From Bradyrhizobium sp. CSS354 (GTDB taxonomy: Bacteria > Pseudomonadota > Alphaproteobacteria > Rhizobiales > Xanthobacteraceae), in the NCBI RefSeq assembly GCF_029051725.1, contig NZ_JAACFU010000006.1, forward strand, positions 372,001 to 436,000: a stretch of 64,000 bases of DNA, in the 5' to 3' direction. The notes beneath the pieces were generated by a model. That model was given only the letters and a program-made list of their open reading frames with translations. It had not been told where the DNA came from and ran no database searches. This document shows, in pieces, positions 33,830-42,462 of the stretch; the stretch's first letter is position 1, and the number at the start of each line of letters is the position of its first letter. The translations under genes and the position numbers were made by a program.

Positions 33830-35053
33830 CTATTCCACGGCCTTGGTCACGATGCGGATTTCCGACGTCAGCGTGCGGTGCACGGGGCACTTGTCGGCGA
33901 TCTCCATCAATTTCTTGCGCTGCTCGGCATCGAGCGCGCCGTCCATCGCGATGTCGCGCTCGATCTGGTCGAGCATGCCATCGCGCGTCTCGCACTCCGC
34001 GCAGTCTTTTGCGTAGATCTTCGAATGTTTCAGCGAGACGATGACACGATCGAGCGGCAGCGACTTGCGGTCGGCATAGAGGCGCATGGTCATGGAGGTA
34101 CAGGCCCCGAGGCCAGCGAGCAGGAGATCGTAGGGACCAGGGCCGGCATCCTCGCCGCCGGCGGCGACCGGCTCGTCCGCGACCAGACGGTGCGGTCCGA
34201 CGCTGACGACCTGGTTGAACTTGCTCTTGCGGGTCTCCTGCACCACGACCCGGCGCGGTGCCTCGGGGAGATCCATCGCCTTCGCAGGTTTTGCCGTGTC
34301 GATGTACCGGCTTGCCCAGGCCACGATGACGTCGGCTGCGTAGAGTGCGTCGGCCGGCTTGGTGAGGAGATGATCGGCATGATCGAGCGAGACGAAGCTC
34401 TTGGGATGCCGGGCGGAGACGAAGAGCTTCGTCGCATTGTCGATGCCGACGGTATCGTCGACCGGCGAATGCATGACCAACAGCGCCTTGTGCAGGGCGG
34501 TGATGTCCTTCATCAGCTCCTGCTCGGCGATATCGTCGAGGAATTCGCGCTTGATCCGGAACGGGCGCCCCGCAAGCGAGACTTCGACCTCACCCTGCGT
34601 GCGAATGTCGTCGAGATGCTCTTTGAACAGGCCGGTGACGTGGGCGGGATCGGATGGTGCGGCAATGGTCACAACCGCCTTGGCTTCCGGGATTTGTCCT
34701 GCTGCCGCAAGGATCGCGGCGCCGCCGAGGCTGTGACCGATCAGGATCGACGGCGCCTTGAGGACGCTGCGCAGATGATCGGCGGCGCGCACGAGATCGG
34801 CCACGTTGGAGGAAAACGTCGAATTGGCGAAATCCCCCTCGCTGGAGCCGAGCCCGGTGAAGTCGAAGCGCAGCACTGCGATGCCCTTGGCGGCGAGCGC
34901 GACCGAGATGCGTTTGGCGGCCAGCGTGTCCTTGCCGCAGGTGAAGCAATGCGCGAACAGTGCGAAGGCCGCGGGCTCGCCGTCGGGTAGCTCCAGCGCG
35001 GCCGAAAGTTGATGGCCGCCTCCGCCAGTGAATTGAAAGCGCTCTGTCGGCAT
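33830..35053 (-). CDS. bifunctional alpha/beta hydrolase-OsmC fusion protein
   Basis: The 407-residue protein joins two domains. Residues 1 to about 255 form an alpha/beta hydrolase with FAHCFTCGKDTLAAKRI, the elbow IGHSLGG and a closing SLDHADHLL His. Residues about 265-407 form an OsmC domain with GPYDLLLAGLGACTSMTMRLYA and DKCPVHRTL, whose two cysteines match the OsmC/Ohr peroxidatic pair. OsmC proteins reduce organic peroxides. This fusion architecture is known but its substrate is not. It is the last gene of the ferredoxin-P450 operon, 24 nt after the molybdoenzyme gene. Confidence 0.92.
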   Translation of the reverse strand: MPTERFQFTGGGGHQLSAALELPDGEPAAFALFAHCFTCGKDTLAAKRISVALAAKGIAVLRFDFTGLGSSEGDFANSTFSSNVADLVRAADHLRSVLKAPSILIGHSLGGAAILAAAGQIPEAKAVVTIAAPSDPAHVTGLFKEHLDDIRTQGEVEVSLAGRPFRIKREFLDDIAEQELMKDITALHKALLVMHSPVDDTVGIDNATKLFVSARHPKSFVSLDHADHLLTKPADALYAADVIVAWASRYIDTAKPAKAMDLPEAPRRVVVQETRKSKFNQVVSVGPHRLVADEPVAAGGEDAGPGPYDLLLAGLGACTSMTMRLYADRKSLPLDRVIVSLKHSKIYAKDCAECETRDGMLDQIERDIAMDGALDAEQRKKLMEIADKCPVHRTLTSEIRIVTKAVE

Positions 35054-35077
35054 GAGCTTCCCCGTCCTTGCTTGAAC

Positions 35078-35740
35078 CTAGTCGTCCGAATAGCGTTGCT
35101 CTGTCCAGGGATCGCCACGGTTATGATAGCCACGGACTTCCCAGAAGCCCGGCGCGTCCTCGGTCAGGAATTCGATGGCCTGGAGCCATTTGGCGCTCTT
35201 CCAGAAATACAGATGCGGCACGACCAGCCGCACCGGGCCGCCATGTTCGGCCGATAGTGGCTCACCCGACCAGCTATGGGCGAGCAATGCATCCTCGGCG
35301 GCGAAATCGTCCAGCGTGAGGTTGGTGGTGTAGCCGTCATGGGAGTGCAGCACGATGAAGCGCGCGTCCTCGCGCGGCTGGCAGGCCGCGAGCAGCTCGC
35401 GGGTCGCGAGCCCCTCCCACTCATTGTCGTAACGCGACCAGGTGGTGACGCAGTGGATGTCGGAGGTGAACTGCGCCTGTTTCTGGGCGGCGAACTCGGC
35501 AAAGGTCCAGAACACGGGGTTCTCGATCGCGCCGTAGACGTCGAGCCGCCAGCGCTCGCGCGTAACCGGCGGCACGACCCCGAGATCGAGCACCGGCCAA
35601 TCTTTTGTCAGATGCTGGCCGGGCGGCAGGCGCTGATCTTCCGGGCGCGTGATCTTGCCGGTCAAAAAGCGGCCTTCGCGCGCCCATTTTTCCTTGGTGC
35701 GCGTCAGCTTGCTGTCGGGGGGCTCGTTGTCCTCGGCCAT
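35078..35740 (-). CDS. sulfite oxidase-like molybdopterin-dependent oxidoreductase
   Basis: The 220-residue protein contains only the Mo-cofactor domain of the sulfite oxidase/MsrP family. The Mo-ligand Cys97 is in DIHCVTTWSR, followed by DGYTTNLTLDDF, EHGGPVRLVVPHLYFWKSAKWL and GFWEVRGYHNRGDPW. No Tat signal or heme domain is seen, so it is probably cytoplasmic, unlike MsrP. Its substrate is unknown. It starts 3 nt after the MFS gene stop in the ferredoxin-P450 operon. Confidence 0.9.
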   Translation of the reverse strand: MAEDNEPPDSKLTRTKEKWAREGRFLTGKITRPEDQRLPPGQHLTKDWPVLDLGVVPPVTRERWRLDVYGAIENPVFWTFAEFAAQKQAQFTSDIHCVTTWSRYDNEWEGLATRELLAACQPREDARFIVLHSHDGYTTNLTLDDFAAEDALLAHSWSGEPLSAEHGGPVRLVVPHLYFWKSAKWLQAIEFLTEDAPGFWEVRGYHNRGDPWTEQRYSDD

Positions 35741-35743
35741 CGG

Positions 35744-37066
35744 CTACTCGTGTCGGTGCATCGCGGAGGCGTGCTTGGTGTCGCGCATGGTGGAATAGAT
35801 GATCAGTGACAGGCAGATGATGCCGGCGAGATAGTAGTAGAACCACTCCTCATGCCCGATGCTCTTGAAATAGAGCGCGATCGCCGGCGCCGTGCCGACG
35901 AACAGCGAGACGGTGATAGCATAGGGCAGGCCGACGCCGAGGGCGCGGACATTGGTCGGGAACAGCTCGGCCTTCACCACGGCGTTGATCGAAGTGTAAC
36001 CGGCGACGAACAGCCAGGCGGCGCAGATCAGGATGAACGCGATGAAAGGCGACTTGGTCTCCTTCAGCGTCGTCAGCAGCGGCACGGTTGCGAGCGTGCC
36101 GGCGACGCCGAAGAAGATCAGCAACGGCTTGCGGCCGATCCTGTCGGAGATGGCGCCATAGATCGGCTGCAGGATGGTCGCGAAGATCAGCGTGCCGAAG
36201 ATCACGAAAGTGGTCTGGTCTTCGGTCAACCCCACCGAAAGCTTGACGAAGGTCTGCATGTAGGTGGTGAAGGTGTAGAACGCCGCGGTGCCGCCCGCGG
36301 TCAGGCCGACCACCAGGAGCAGCTCGCGGGGATAGCGCAGCAAATTGGTGAGCGAGCCGGTCGGCTTCACCACCTTCCTGGCTTCTTCGAAGGCCTCGGT
36401 CTCGTGCAAGCCGCGCCGCATCACGGCGGCAAAGATCGCGAGCGCCGCACCGATCGCAAACGGGATGCGCCAGCCCCAGGCTCTCAGTTCCTCCGGCGTG
36501 AGGAAGATCTTTTGCAGAAGCAGAAGGACGATGATCGCGGTGAGCTGGCCGCCGATCAGGGTGACGTATTGGAAGCTCGAATAGAAGCCGCGGTGCTTGG
36601 GGTCGGCGACCTCGCTGAGGTAGGTGGCGCTGGCGCCGTATTCGCCGCCGAGACTCAAGCCTTCGATGACGCGGGCGAGCGCCAGGATCACCGGCGCGGC
36701 GAAGCCGATCGTGGCGTAGGTCGGCGTCAACGCGATGATCAGCGAGCCGAAGCACATGAAGACGACCGACAGCGTCAGCGAGATGCGCCGCCCGTAATGA
36801 TCGGCGATATAGCCGAACAGCCAGCCGCCCAGGGGCCGCATCAGGAAGGTCGCCGCGAATACGACGGCGACATTCAACTGCTGGACGACAGGGTCGTTGC
36901 CGGGAAAGAAGGCGGGTGCGAAATAGAGCGCAACGGCGGTGTAGGCGTAAAAGTCGTACCACTCGACGAGATTGCCGATCGAGCCAATGAAGATCGCCTT
37001 GATCCGGCGCTTGGCGTCGGCAACGTCAATGTGGTCGGAGGCCGGTCGGATTATTTGCTCAGTCAC
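35744..37066 (-). CDS. MFS transporter, metabolite:H+ symporter (MHS) type
   Basis: The 440-residue protein has twelve predicted membrane segments and MHS landmarks: IGSIGNLVEWYDFYAYTAVALYFAPAFFP, RPLGGWLFGYIADHYGRRISL and RVIEGLSLGGEYGASATYLSE. Relatives import organic acids such as alpha-ketoglutarate, shikimate or aromatic acids. Translation appears to start at GTG 37066, with GGAGAGG upstream. It is third in the ferredoxin-P450 operon and may import the P450 substrate. Confidence 0.92.
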   Translation of the reverse strand: MTEQIIRPASDHIDVADAKRRIKAIFIGSIGNLVEWYDFYAYTAVALYFAPAFFPGNDPVVQQLNVAVVFAATFLMRPLGGWLFGYIADHYGRRISLTLSVVFMCFGSLIIALTPTYATIGFAAPVILALARVIEGLSLGGEYGASATYLSEVADPKHRGFYSSFQYVTLIGGQLTAIIVLLLLQKIFLTPEELRAWGWRIPFAIGAALAIFAAVMRRGLHETEAFEEARKVVKPTGSLTNLLRYPRELLLVVGLTAGGTAAFYTFTTYMQTFVKLSVGLTEDQTTFVIFGTLIFATILQPIYGAISDRIGRKPLLIFFGVAGTLATVPLLTTLKETKSPFIAFILICAAWLFVAGYTSINAVVKAELFPTNVRALGVGLPYAITVSLFVGTAPAIALYFKSIGHEEWFYYYLAGIICLSLIIYSTMRDTKHASAMHRHE

Positions 37067-37099
37067 GTCCGGCCTCTCCGTATCGCTCTTTGGAGAGGT

Positions 37100-38323
37100 C
37101 TACATCGCCTTTCCGAGCAAAAATGGCAACTGGCGGGGGCCTCTGACGGTTCCCTGTGACCAGGTCACCGTGCCTGCCGGATCGAGGGCGAAGTCCGGAA
37201 TTCGCTTCAGCCATTCCTCCAGCGCAACCTGCATCTCCATGCGCGCAAGGTTCGAGCCGACGCAGCGGTGGATGCCGAGGCCGAAGGCGGCGTGGCGGTT
37301 CTCGCGGCGGTCAATCACGACCTTGTCAGCATCCGGAAACATTTTCGGGTCACGGTTGGCGGCCGGGAAGGACAGCAGCACCATGTTGCCCGTCTTGACC
37401 GGGCAGCCTGAGACCGTGGTCTCCTTGACCACTTCGCGCGCCATCGTCACCGGCGAATAGGCGCGCAGCAGTTCCTCCACCGCGGTCGGGATCAGCTCGG
37501 GCTCGGCAATCAGGCGCTCGCGGTCGGTGGGCGTCCGGGCAAGGTGCCAGAGCGAGGAGCCGATCGCGCTCCAGGTGGTGTCGATGCCGGCAATCAGGAG
37601 CAGGCGCAGCGAGCCCAGCACGTGCGAATCCTCGAGCGGATTGCCGTCCTTGTCCCGGGCATTCATCAGATAGGAAATGAGGTCGTCGGTCGGCTTGTTC
37701 TTGCGCGCCTCGATATGGGCGCTGAAATAGCCGGTCATCTCCTGCACCGCCTGGAGCAGTGTGTTTTCGTCCTTGATGCCCAGTTCCAGGATCATGTGGA
37801 TCCAGCGGATAAAGAGATCGCTGTCTGTCTCGGGGATGCCGAGCATGTGGGCGATCGCGCGGACCGGAATGTGCTTGGTGTAGCGCTCTGCCGCGTCCAG
37901 TCGGTCTTCAGTGATGAAGCCGTCGATCAACTCGTTGCAGATCGCGCGCACCCGCGGCTCCAGCTTCTTCATCGCGTCCGGCGTAAACGGCGGCAGCAGC
38001 AATTGCTTGGCTGGCTTGTGCACGGGCGGATCGGACGTGATCGGCGGGGCGGAGTTTCTGCTGGTGATCTCCGGCCGAACGTCTCGGACGATGATGCGAC
38101 GCGAGGAGAAATGCTCGCTGTCGTTGGCGATCTCGCGCACGGCCTCATAGGTCGTCGGCATGTAACAACCGAGGAAGCGCTCGGTGTGCACGACCGGGCT
38201 TGCGGCGCGCAGCTCGTCCCAGATCGGGAAGGGATCTTCCGTCCATTGCGGATCGGTGTGGTCGAAATCATGGACCCAGTCGGTCACGGGCGGATGGGCG
38301 GCGGGCTGGCTGACGTCGGACAT
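37100..38323 (-). CDS. cytochrome P450 (class I, soluble)
   Basis: The 407-residue P450 has the I-helix motif AGIDTTWSAIG at 245-255, ExxR at 284-287 and heme ligand Cys354 in FGLGIHRCVG. It lacks a membrane anchor or fused reductase and should take electrons from the ferredoxin encoded immediately upstream. No dedicated ferredoxin reductase is in the operon. The ATG at 38323 has AAGGGA upstream. The substrate is unknown; the co-encoded MFS importer suggests a small organic acid or xenobiotic. Confidence 0.95.
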   Translation of the reverse strand: MSDVSQPAAHPPVTDWVHDFDHTDPQWTEDPFPIWDELRAASPVVHTERFLGCYMPTTYEAVREIANDSEHFSSRRIIVRDVRPEITSRNSAPPITSDPPVHKPAKQLLLPPFTPDAMKKLEPRVRAICNELIDGFITEDRLDAAERYTKHIPVRAIAHMLGIPETDSDLFIRWIHMILELGIKDENTLLQAVQEMTGYFSAHIEARKNKPTDDLISYLMNARDKDGNPLEDSHVLGSLRLLLIAGIDTTWSAIGSSLWHLARTPTDRERLIAEPELIPTAVEELLRAYSPVTMAREVVKETTVSGCPVKTGNMVLLSFPAANRDPKMFPDADKVVIDRRENRHAAFGLGIHRCVGSNLARMEMQVALEEWLKRIPDFALDPAGTVTWSQGTVRGPRQLPFLLGKAM

Positions 38324-38380
38324 CTCGAAATCCCTTGGGGCTCGTGTTCGCGGAAGGCTCGCGGGGCGGCAGCGGCTGCG

Positions 38381-38590
38381 CTACTCCTCGATCACGTCGA
38401 TTGCGATTTCCGGACAATTGGATTTGGCAAGCCAGGCCTTGTCCTCGAGGCCGGGCGGGACGATGCCGTCGCCGGCTTCGTGGGCATTGCCGTATTCGTC
38501 GAGCTCGAACAGCTCCGGCGCCAGCGCCTTGCAGCGCGCGTGTCCCTGGCATTTGTCGGGATCGACGTGAACCCTCAGTCGCTCTGTCAT
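38381..38590 (-). CDS. [3Fe-4S]-type ferredoxin partner of the P450
   Basis: The 69-residue protein starts MTERLRVHVDPDKCQGHARC. Cysteines 14, 20 and 59 form the C-x5-C...CP pattern of single-cluster P450 ferredoxins; the second of the usual four positions is Gly-His, consistent with a [3Fe-4S] cluster. It is the first gene of the operon, 57 nt before the P450. Its small size and position make it the likely electron donor of the P450. Confidence 0.92.
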   Translation of the reverse strand: MTERLRVHVDPDKCQGHARCKALAPELFELDEYGNAHEAGDGIVPPGLEDKAWLAKSNCPEIAIDVIEE

Positions 38591-38659
38591 GGCGGCTCCC
38601 TCGGTCGTCTGCGCTCCGACCCGAAGGCGGCGCGCGCTCCCATCTGAGTTTTTGTTCAA

Positions 38660-38716
38660 GTTATAGGCTATTACATTCGCGGCAGGCTTCCCCTGTCAAG
38701 CGCAAACTTATAGGCT
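38660..38716. promoter_or_regulatory. candidate TetR operator between ferredoxin and regulator genes
   Basis: GTTATAGGCTATTAC at 38660-38674 is a 15-bp near-palindrome (6 of 7 arm positions) built on ATAG-G-CTAT. The half-site TTATAGGCT recurs at 38708-38716, 47 bp downstream and 9 bp before the TetR start. The region separates the divergent ferredoxin-P450 operon from the TetR gene. Confidence 0.5.
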
Positions 38717-38725
38717 CTGCGCAAC

Positions 38726-39373
38726 ATGCGTTCACAAGTTGCCCGCAAGCCCGAGAATACCTACCACCATGGCGATCTCCGCGACGCCTTGATCAAGGCC
38801 GCGCTACGCGAAGCCGAGCAGGGCGGGACGGAGGCGATCAGCATCAAGGCGCTCGCAAAGCAGCTGGGCGTCTCGCAGCCGGCGCCCTACCGGCATTTTG
38901 CCGATCGGGAGGCGTTGCTTGCGGCGGTGACGGCGGAGGCGTTCCGGCAGCTCAGCGCGCTTCTGCGGGCGGCGATGGCAAAGCCGTCGAAGCGGTCGAA
39001 GCTGTCGCTGCTGGCGCAGGCGACGCTGGATTTCGGCTTACGTCGCAATGGCATCTATCGCCTGATGTTCGCCTCGCGCACGGTGTCGTGCGCGGCGAAA
39101 GGCAGCGAGCTGCACGACGCGACGCGCGAAACCTTTGCGCTCGTGATCGAGGCGCTGGAAGCTCCGGCAGTCGATTACTTGCGCGAGCGGCAAGCGCTCA
39201 AGATCTGGGCGGCGTTGCACGGCGTGGTGATGCTGGCCGAGCAGGGTCTGTTCACCGGCGAGGCGGCCCATGCCACACGCGAGGACCTGGTCGAGGATTT
39301 TGTCAGCGAAACGAAGGCAGCGCTTGCGGCGGCGATCAAGGGCGCGCGGCGCCGGAACAAGGCCGGCGCTTAG
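38726..39373 (+). CDS. TetR/AcrR family transcriptional regulator
   Basis: The 215-residue protein has an N-terminal TetR HTH (YHHGDLRDALIKAALREAEQGGTEAISIKALAKQLGVSQPAPYRHFADREALLAAV, about residues 13-68) and a C-terminal ligand-binding domain containing WAALHGVVMLAEQGLF. It is divergent from the ferredoxin-P450 operon and probably represses it. Its stop overlaps the convergent racemase-like gene by 4 bp. Confidence 0.93.
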   Translation: MRSQVARKPENTYHHGDLRDALIKAALREAEQGGTEAISIKALAKQLGVSQPAPYRHFADREALLAAVTAEAFRQLSALLRAAMAKPSKRSKLSLLAQATLDFGLRRNGIYRLMFASRTVSCAAKGSELHDATRETFALVIEALEAPAVDYLRERQALKIWAALHGVVMLAEQGLFTGEAAHATREDLVEDFVSETKAALAAAIKGARRRNKAGA

Positions 39374-40020
39374 GTCTTCGCTTTCAGCAACTTCATCAGC
39401 TTCTCGACGGCGCTGTCAGGCGTGGTCACGACGGGGTTGCCGGTAGCTTCTGCCACGAGAGGCGCAGTTGCCGCGATGCTGAACTGCGCGAGCGCGACGA
39501 CGTCGCAATCGCACAAATCGCGTGAGGCTTCCACGATCAGCCGGTCATGCGTAGCGCGGTCGCCGCGGTCGAGCGCCGCCAGCGCTCCTTCGGCAAGTTT
39601 CGGCACGATCTGGACGGAGGCCGGAAACTCCGGCGGCATCGATGCCAGCGTCGGCGGGAAGGTCGAGAGCAGGCCGATGCGCCGGCCCATCGTCACTGCC
39701 CGTTCGATCATGGCTTCGTTCGGCTTGAGCACCGGCATCGGCGCATGCGCGCGCGCAACCGCCTCGATGCAGGGACCGAAGGCCGAGCAGGTGAACAGGA
39801 TCGCATCCGCGCGCGTCGCCGCGGCGTAGTGGCCGAGCGCAAGAAAGCGCTCGGTCATCGCATCATTGAGCTTGCCGTCGCGCGCCAGATCCGCCGACAG
39901 GCTATCGTCGAGCAGGTTCATCAGCCGCGCTTCCGGCCACGCCTTTGCGAACGCAGCCTCGATCGGAGCGATGGAATGCTTGAGGGCGTGGATCAGCGCG
40001 ATGCGAGGAGACGTCGTCAT
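39370..40020 (-). CDS. Asp/Glu/hydantoin racemase-like protein with a single active-site Cys
   Basis: The 216-residue protein has the racemase-fold first cysteine region DAILFTCSAFGPCIEA (about residues 73-88) and MGRRIGLLSTFPPTLASM. The second active-site cysteine, normally in an LxC(T/S) motif, is replaced: the corresponding strand reads CDVVALAQFSIAA. A lone cysteine occurs in relatives such as arylmalonate decarboxylase, so it may not be a racemase. AGGTAA precedes the ATG. It follows the amino acid binding-protein gene on the same strand, behind a strong palindrome. Confidence 0.8.
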   Translation of the reverse strand: MTTSPRIALIHALKHSIAPIEAAFAKAWPEARLMNLLDDSLSADLARDGKLNDAMTERFLALGHYAAATRADAILFTCSAFGPCIEAVARAHAPMPVLKPNEAMIERAVTMGRRIGLLSTFPPTLASMPPEFPASVQIVPKLAEGALAALDRGDRATHDRLIVEASRDLCDCDVVALAQFSIAATAPLVAEATGNPVVTTPDSAVEKLMKLLKAKT

Positions 40021-40045
40021 TGAACGTTACCTGATACAAGGTCGG

Positions 40046-40074
40046 GTGTCCCGGGCGCAGCGCGTCCGGGACAC
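40046..40074. repeat. palindromic element, GTGTCCCGG family (copy 1)
   Basis: GTGTCCCGG (40046-40054) and CCGGGACAC (40066-40074) are perfect 9-bp arms around an 11-nt core GCGCAGCGCGT. A related, longer and less perfect copy is at 45726-45774. It lies between the binding-protein stop and the racemase-like start and could act as a transcript-end hairpin. Confidence 0.75.
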
Positions 40075-40083
40075 GCTAAGCGT

Positions 40084-41097
40084 TTACTTGAACGGCACGG
40101 CGTACATCAAGCCGCCCTTGCTCCAGAGGCCGTTGAGGCCGCGCTCGAGCTTCAGCGGGCTCGCCTTGCCGACATTGCGCTCGTAGATCTCGCCGTAATT
40201 GCCGGTGGCCTTGAGGGCCGTGACCAGCCATTTATTGTCGAGCCCGAGCCGCGAGCCGAGATCGCCGGAGGCACCGAGCAGGCGCTGGATCGCGGGCGTC
40301 TGCGACTTCGCCATCTCGTCGACATTGCCCTGTGTGACGCCAAGCTCTTCGGCCTCGATCAAGCCGTAATGCAGCCAGGTGATGATGTCGCTCCAGACCT
40401 CGTCGCCATTGCGGGTGAAGGGGCCGAGCGGCTCCTTGCTGATGGTCTGCGGCAGCACGACGTAGTCGGCCGCGTTCGGCGCCGCGGTCGTGACGGCGCC
40501 TGCGAGCGCGGAAGCGTCCTGGGTCATGGCATCGCAACGGCCGCCGAAGAAGGTCTGATACATGGTGTCGACGCGGTCGAACACCAGCGGTTTCCAGTCG
40601 ATGCCGTTGGCGCGGCCATAATCGCCGAGCGTGACCTCATGCGTGGTGCCCTGCGCGACGCAGACGGTGGCGCCCTTGAGATCCCTAATCTCCTTCACGC
40701 CGAGGTCCTTCTTCACGACAAAGCCCTGGCCGTCGTAGAAGTTGACCGGTCCCTGCCGCAGGCCCAGTGTCACGCCGCGCAAATAGGTCTGCGTCGAGTT
40801 ACGGTAGAGCACGTCGATCTCGCCCGATTGCAGCGCGGTGAAGCGGTTCTGCGCGGTCAGCGAAACGTAACGCACCTTGCTGGCATCGCCGAGCACGCCG
40901 GCGGCGAGCGCGCGGCAATAATCGACGTCGAGACCCTTGTAGTTGCCTTGCGAATCCGGCGCGGAGAAGCCGGCAAAACCGGCGCTGACGCCGCATATCA
41001 GCGTGCCGCGGCTCTTCACCGTGTCGAGCGTTGCCGCCGCCGCGACCACTGTCGATGCCGCGAGCACGCCGGCTACGATAACCACTTTCCTCATCAT
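40084..41097 (-). CDS. polar amino acid ABC transporter substrate-binding protein (AapJ-like)
   Basis: The 337-residue protein has a signal peptide over about residues 1-22 (MMRKVVIVAGVLAASTVVAAAA). The mature protein has SBP family 3 signatures: TLDTVKSRGTLICGVSAGFAGFSAPDSQGNYKGLDVDYCRALAAGVLG, typical of AapJ/BztA general amino acid binding proteins. GGGGAGAA precedes the ATG. It lies 12 nt after the aminotransferase gene, and its permeases are encoded on the other strand at 43422-45718. Confidence 0.93.
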   Translation of the reverse strand: MMRKVVIVAGVLAASTVVAAAATLDTVKSRGTLICGVSAGFAGFSAPDSQGNYKGLDVDYCRALAAGVLGDASKVRYVSLTAQNRFTALQSGEIDVLYRNSTQTYLRGVTLGLRQGPVNFYDGQGFVVKKDLGVKEIRDLKGATVCVAQGTTHEVTLGDYGRANGIDWKPLVFDRVDTMYQTFFGGRCDAMTQDASALAGAVTTAAPNAADYVVLPQTISKEPLGPFTRNGDEVWSDIITWLHYGLIEAEELGVTQGNVDEMAKSQTPAIQRLLGASGDLGSRLGLDNKWLVTALKATGNYGEIYERNVGKASPLKLERGLNGLWSKGGLMYAVPFK

Positions 41098-41109
41098 GCT
41101 ATTCTCCCC

Positions 41110-42459
41110 TCAGTGATTGACACTACGCAATACGTTGTCGACGGCCGTGCCGAGCTTGTCGACGATCAGGTCGATCTCGTCCGGCGAAGCGATATAGGGC
41201 GGCGCCAGCAGCACGTGGTCGCCACGGATGCCGTCCACGGTGCCGCCGCCGGGATAGCAGCCGAGGCCGTTGGCGAAGGCCTCCGCCTTGATCTTCTGAT
41301 TCACCTTCAGCGCAGGATCGAACGAAGTCCGGCTGGCGCGATCGGCGACGAGCTCGATCGCCCAGAACAGGCCGCGGCCCCTGATGTCGCCGACATGGCG
41401 GTGATTGCCGAAGCGCTCGGTGAGCCGCTGCTCGAGCTGCTTGCCGCGCTCCTTGACCCGGTCGAGCAGGCCGTCCTCGAGGATCACGTCCTGCACCGCG
41501 AGCGCAGCAGCGCAAGCGAGGGGATGCGCGAGATAAGTGTGGCCGTGCAGGAAGGCGCCCGAACCTGAGCGGATTGTGTTGATGATCCTGCCGCTTGCGA
41601 GCATCGCGCCGATCGGCTGGTAGCCGCCGCCGAGACCCTTGGCAATCGCCTGGATGTCGGGCGCCACGCCTTCCTGCTCCCAGGCGTGTGTGGTGCCGGT
41701 GCGGCCCATGCCGCACATGACCTCGTCGAGGATGAGCAGGGCGCCGTGTCGGTCGCAGATCTCGCGCATCGCCCTGAAATAACCGTCCGGTGCCGTCACG
41801 GCACCTGCGGTGGCGCCGACGACGGGCTCTGCGAGGAACGCGGTGACCGTACTCGGACCGAGGCGCTGAAACTCGGCTTCGAGCTCGGCCGCAAGCCGGG
41901 CGACGAATTGCGCATCGGATTCGCCCTCGTGCTTCTCGTGATAGGCAAAGGCGGGAGTCACGTGGCTGAAGGCGTCGGAGAGCAGCGGCGCATAGGGCGC
42001 GCGGCGCCAGGCATTGCCGCCCGCCGCGAGCGCGCCGAGCGTATTGCCGTGATAGCTCTGCCGCCGCGCGATGAAGTGCTGCCGCTGCGGCTCGCCGCGC
42101 TCGATGAAAAACTGCCGCGCGAGCTTGATGCTGGCCTCAATCGCTTCTGATCCGCCGCTGACGAAATAGGCGTAGGCGAGGCCACCGGGCTCATGGCCGA
42201 CCAGCCTCTCGGCCAGCGCCTCCGCCGGCTCGGACGAGAAGAAGGCTGTGTGGGCATAAGCGAGGGTCGAAGCCTGCTTCGTGATCGCTGCGATCACGCG
42301 CGGATGCTGGTGGCCGAGACAGGAGACCGCAGCTCCGCCGGAGGCGTCGATGATGCGCCGCCCGTCCTCGGCGAAGAGGTAGACGCCTTCGCCACCGATC
42401 GCCTTGGGCGGCGTTTCGCGCAGCGAACGATGCAGCACGCGGCTGGTGCGAGCGGCCAT
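41110..42459 (-). CDS. class III (PLP-dependent) aminotransferase
   Basis: The 449-residue protein has YFVSGGSEAIEASIKLARQFF, the RRQSYHGNTLGAL loop, DEVMCGMGRTGT and the PLP-lysine motif AIAKGLGGGYQPIGAML. Class III enzymes act on omega- or beta-amino groups, for example of beta-alanine, GABA, taurine or diamines. The gene lies 3 nt after the RpiR regulator gene and just before the binding-protein gene, so its substrate is probably what the transporter imports. Confidence 0.93.
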   Translation of the reverse strand: MAARTSRVLHRSLRETPPKAIGGEGVYLFAEDGRRIIDASGGAAVSCLGHQHPRVIAAITKQASTLAYAHTAFFSSEPAEALAERLVGHEPGGLAYAYFVSGGSEAIEASIKLARQFFIERGEPQRQHFIARRQSYHGNTLGALAAGGNAWRRAPYAPLLSDAFSHVTPAFAYHEKHEGESDAQFVARLAAELEAEFQRLGPSTVTAFLAEPVVGATAGAVTAPDGYFRAMREICDRHGALLILDEVMCGMGRTGTTHAWEQEGVAPDIQAIAKGLGGGYQPIGAMLASGRIINTIRSGSGAFLHGHTYLAHPLACAAALAVQDVILEDGLLDRVKERGKQLEQRLTERFGNHRHVGDIRGRGLFWAIELVADRASRTSFDPALKVNQKIKAEAFANGLGCYPGGGTVDGIRGDHVLLAPPYIASPDEIDLIVDKLGTAVDNVLRSVNH

Positions 42460-42462
42460 GGG

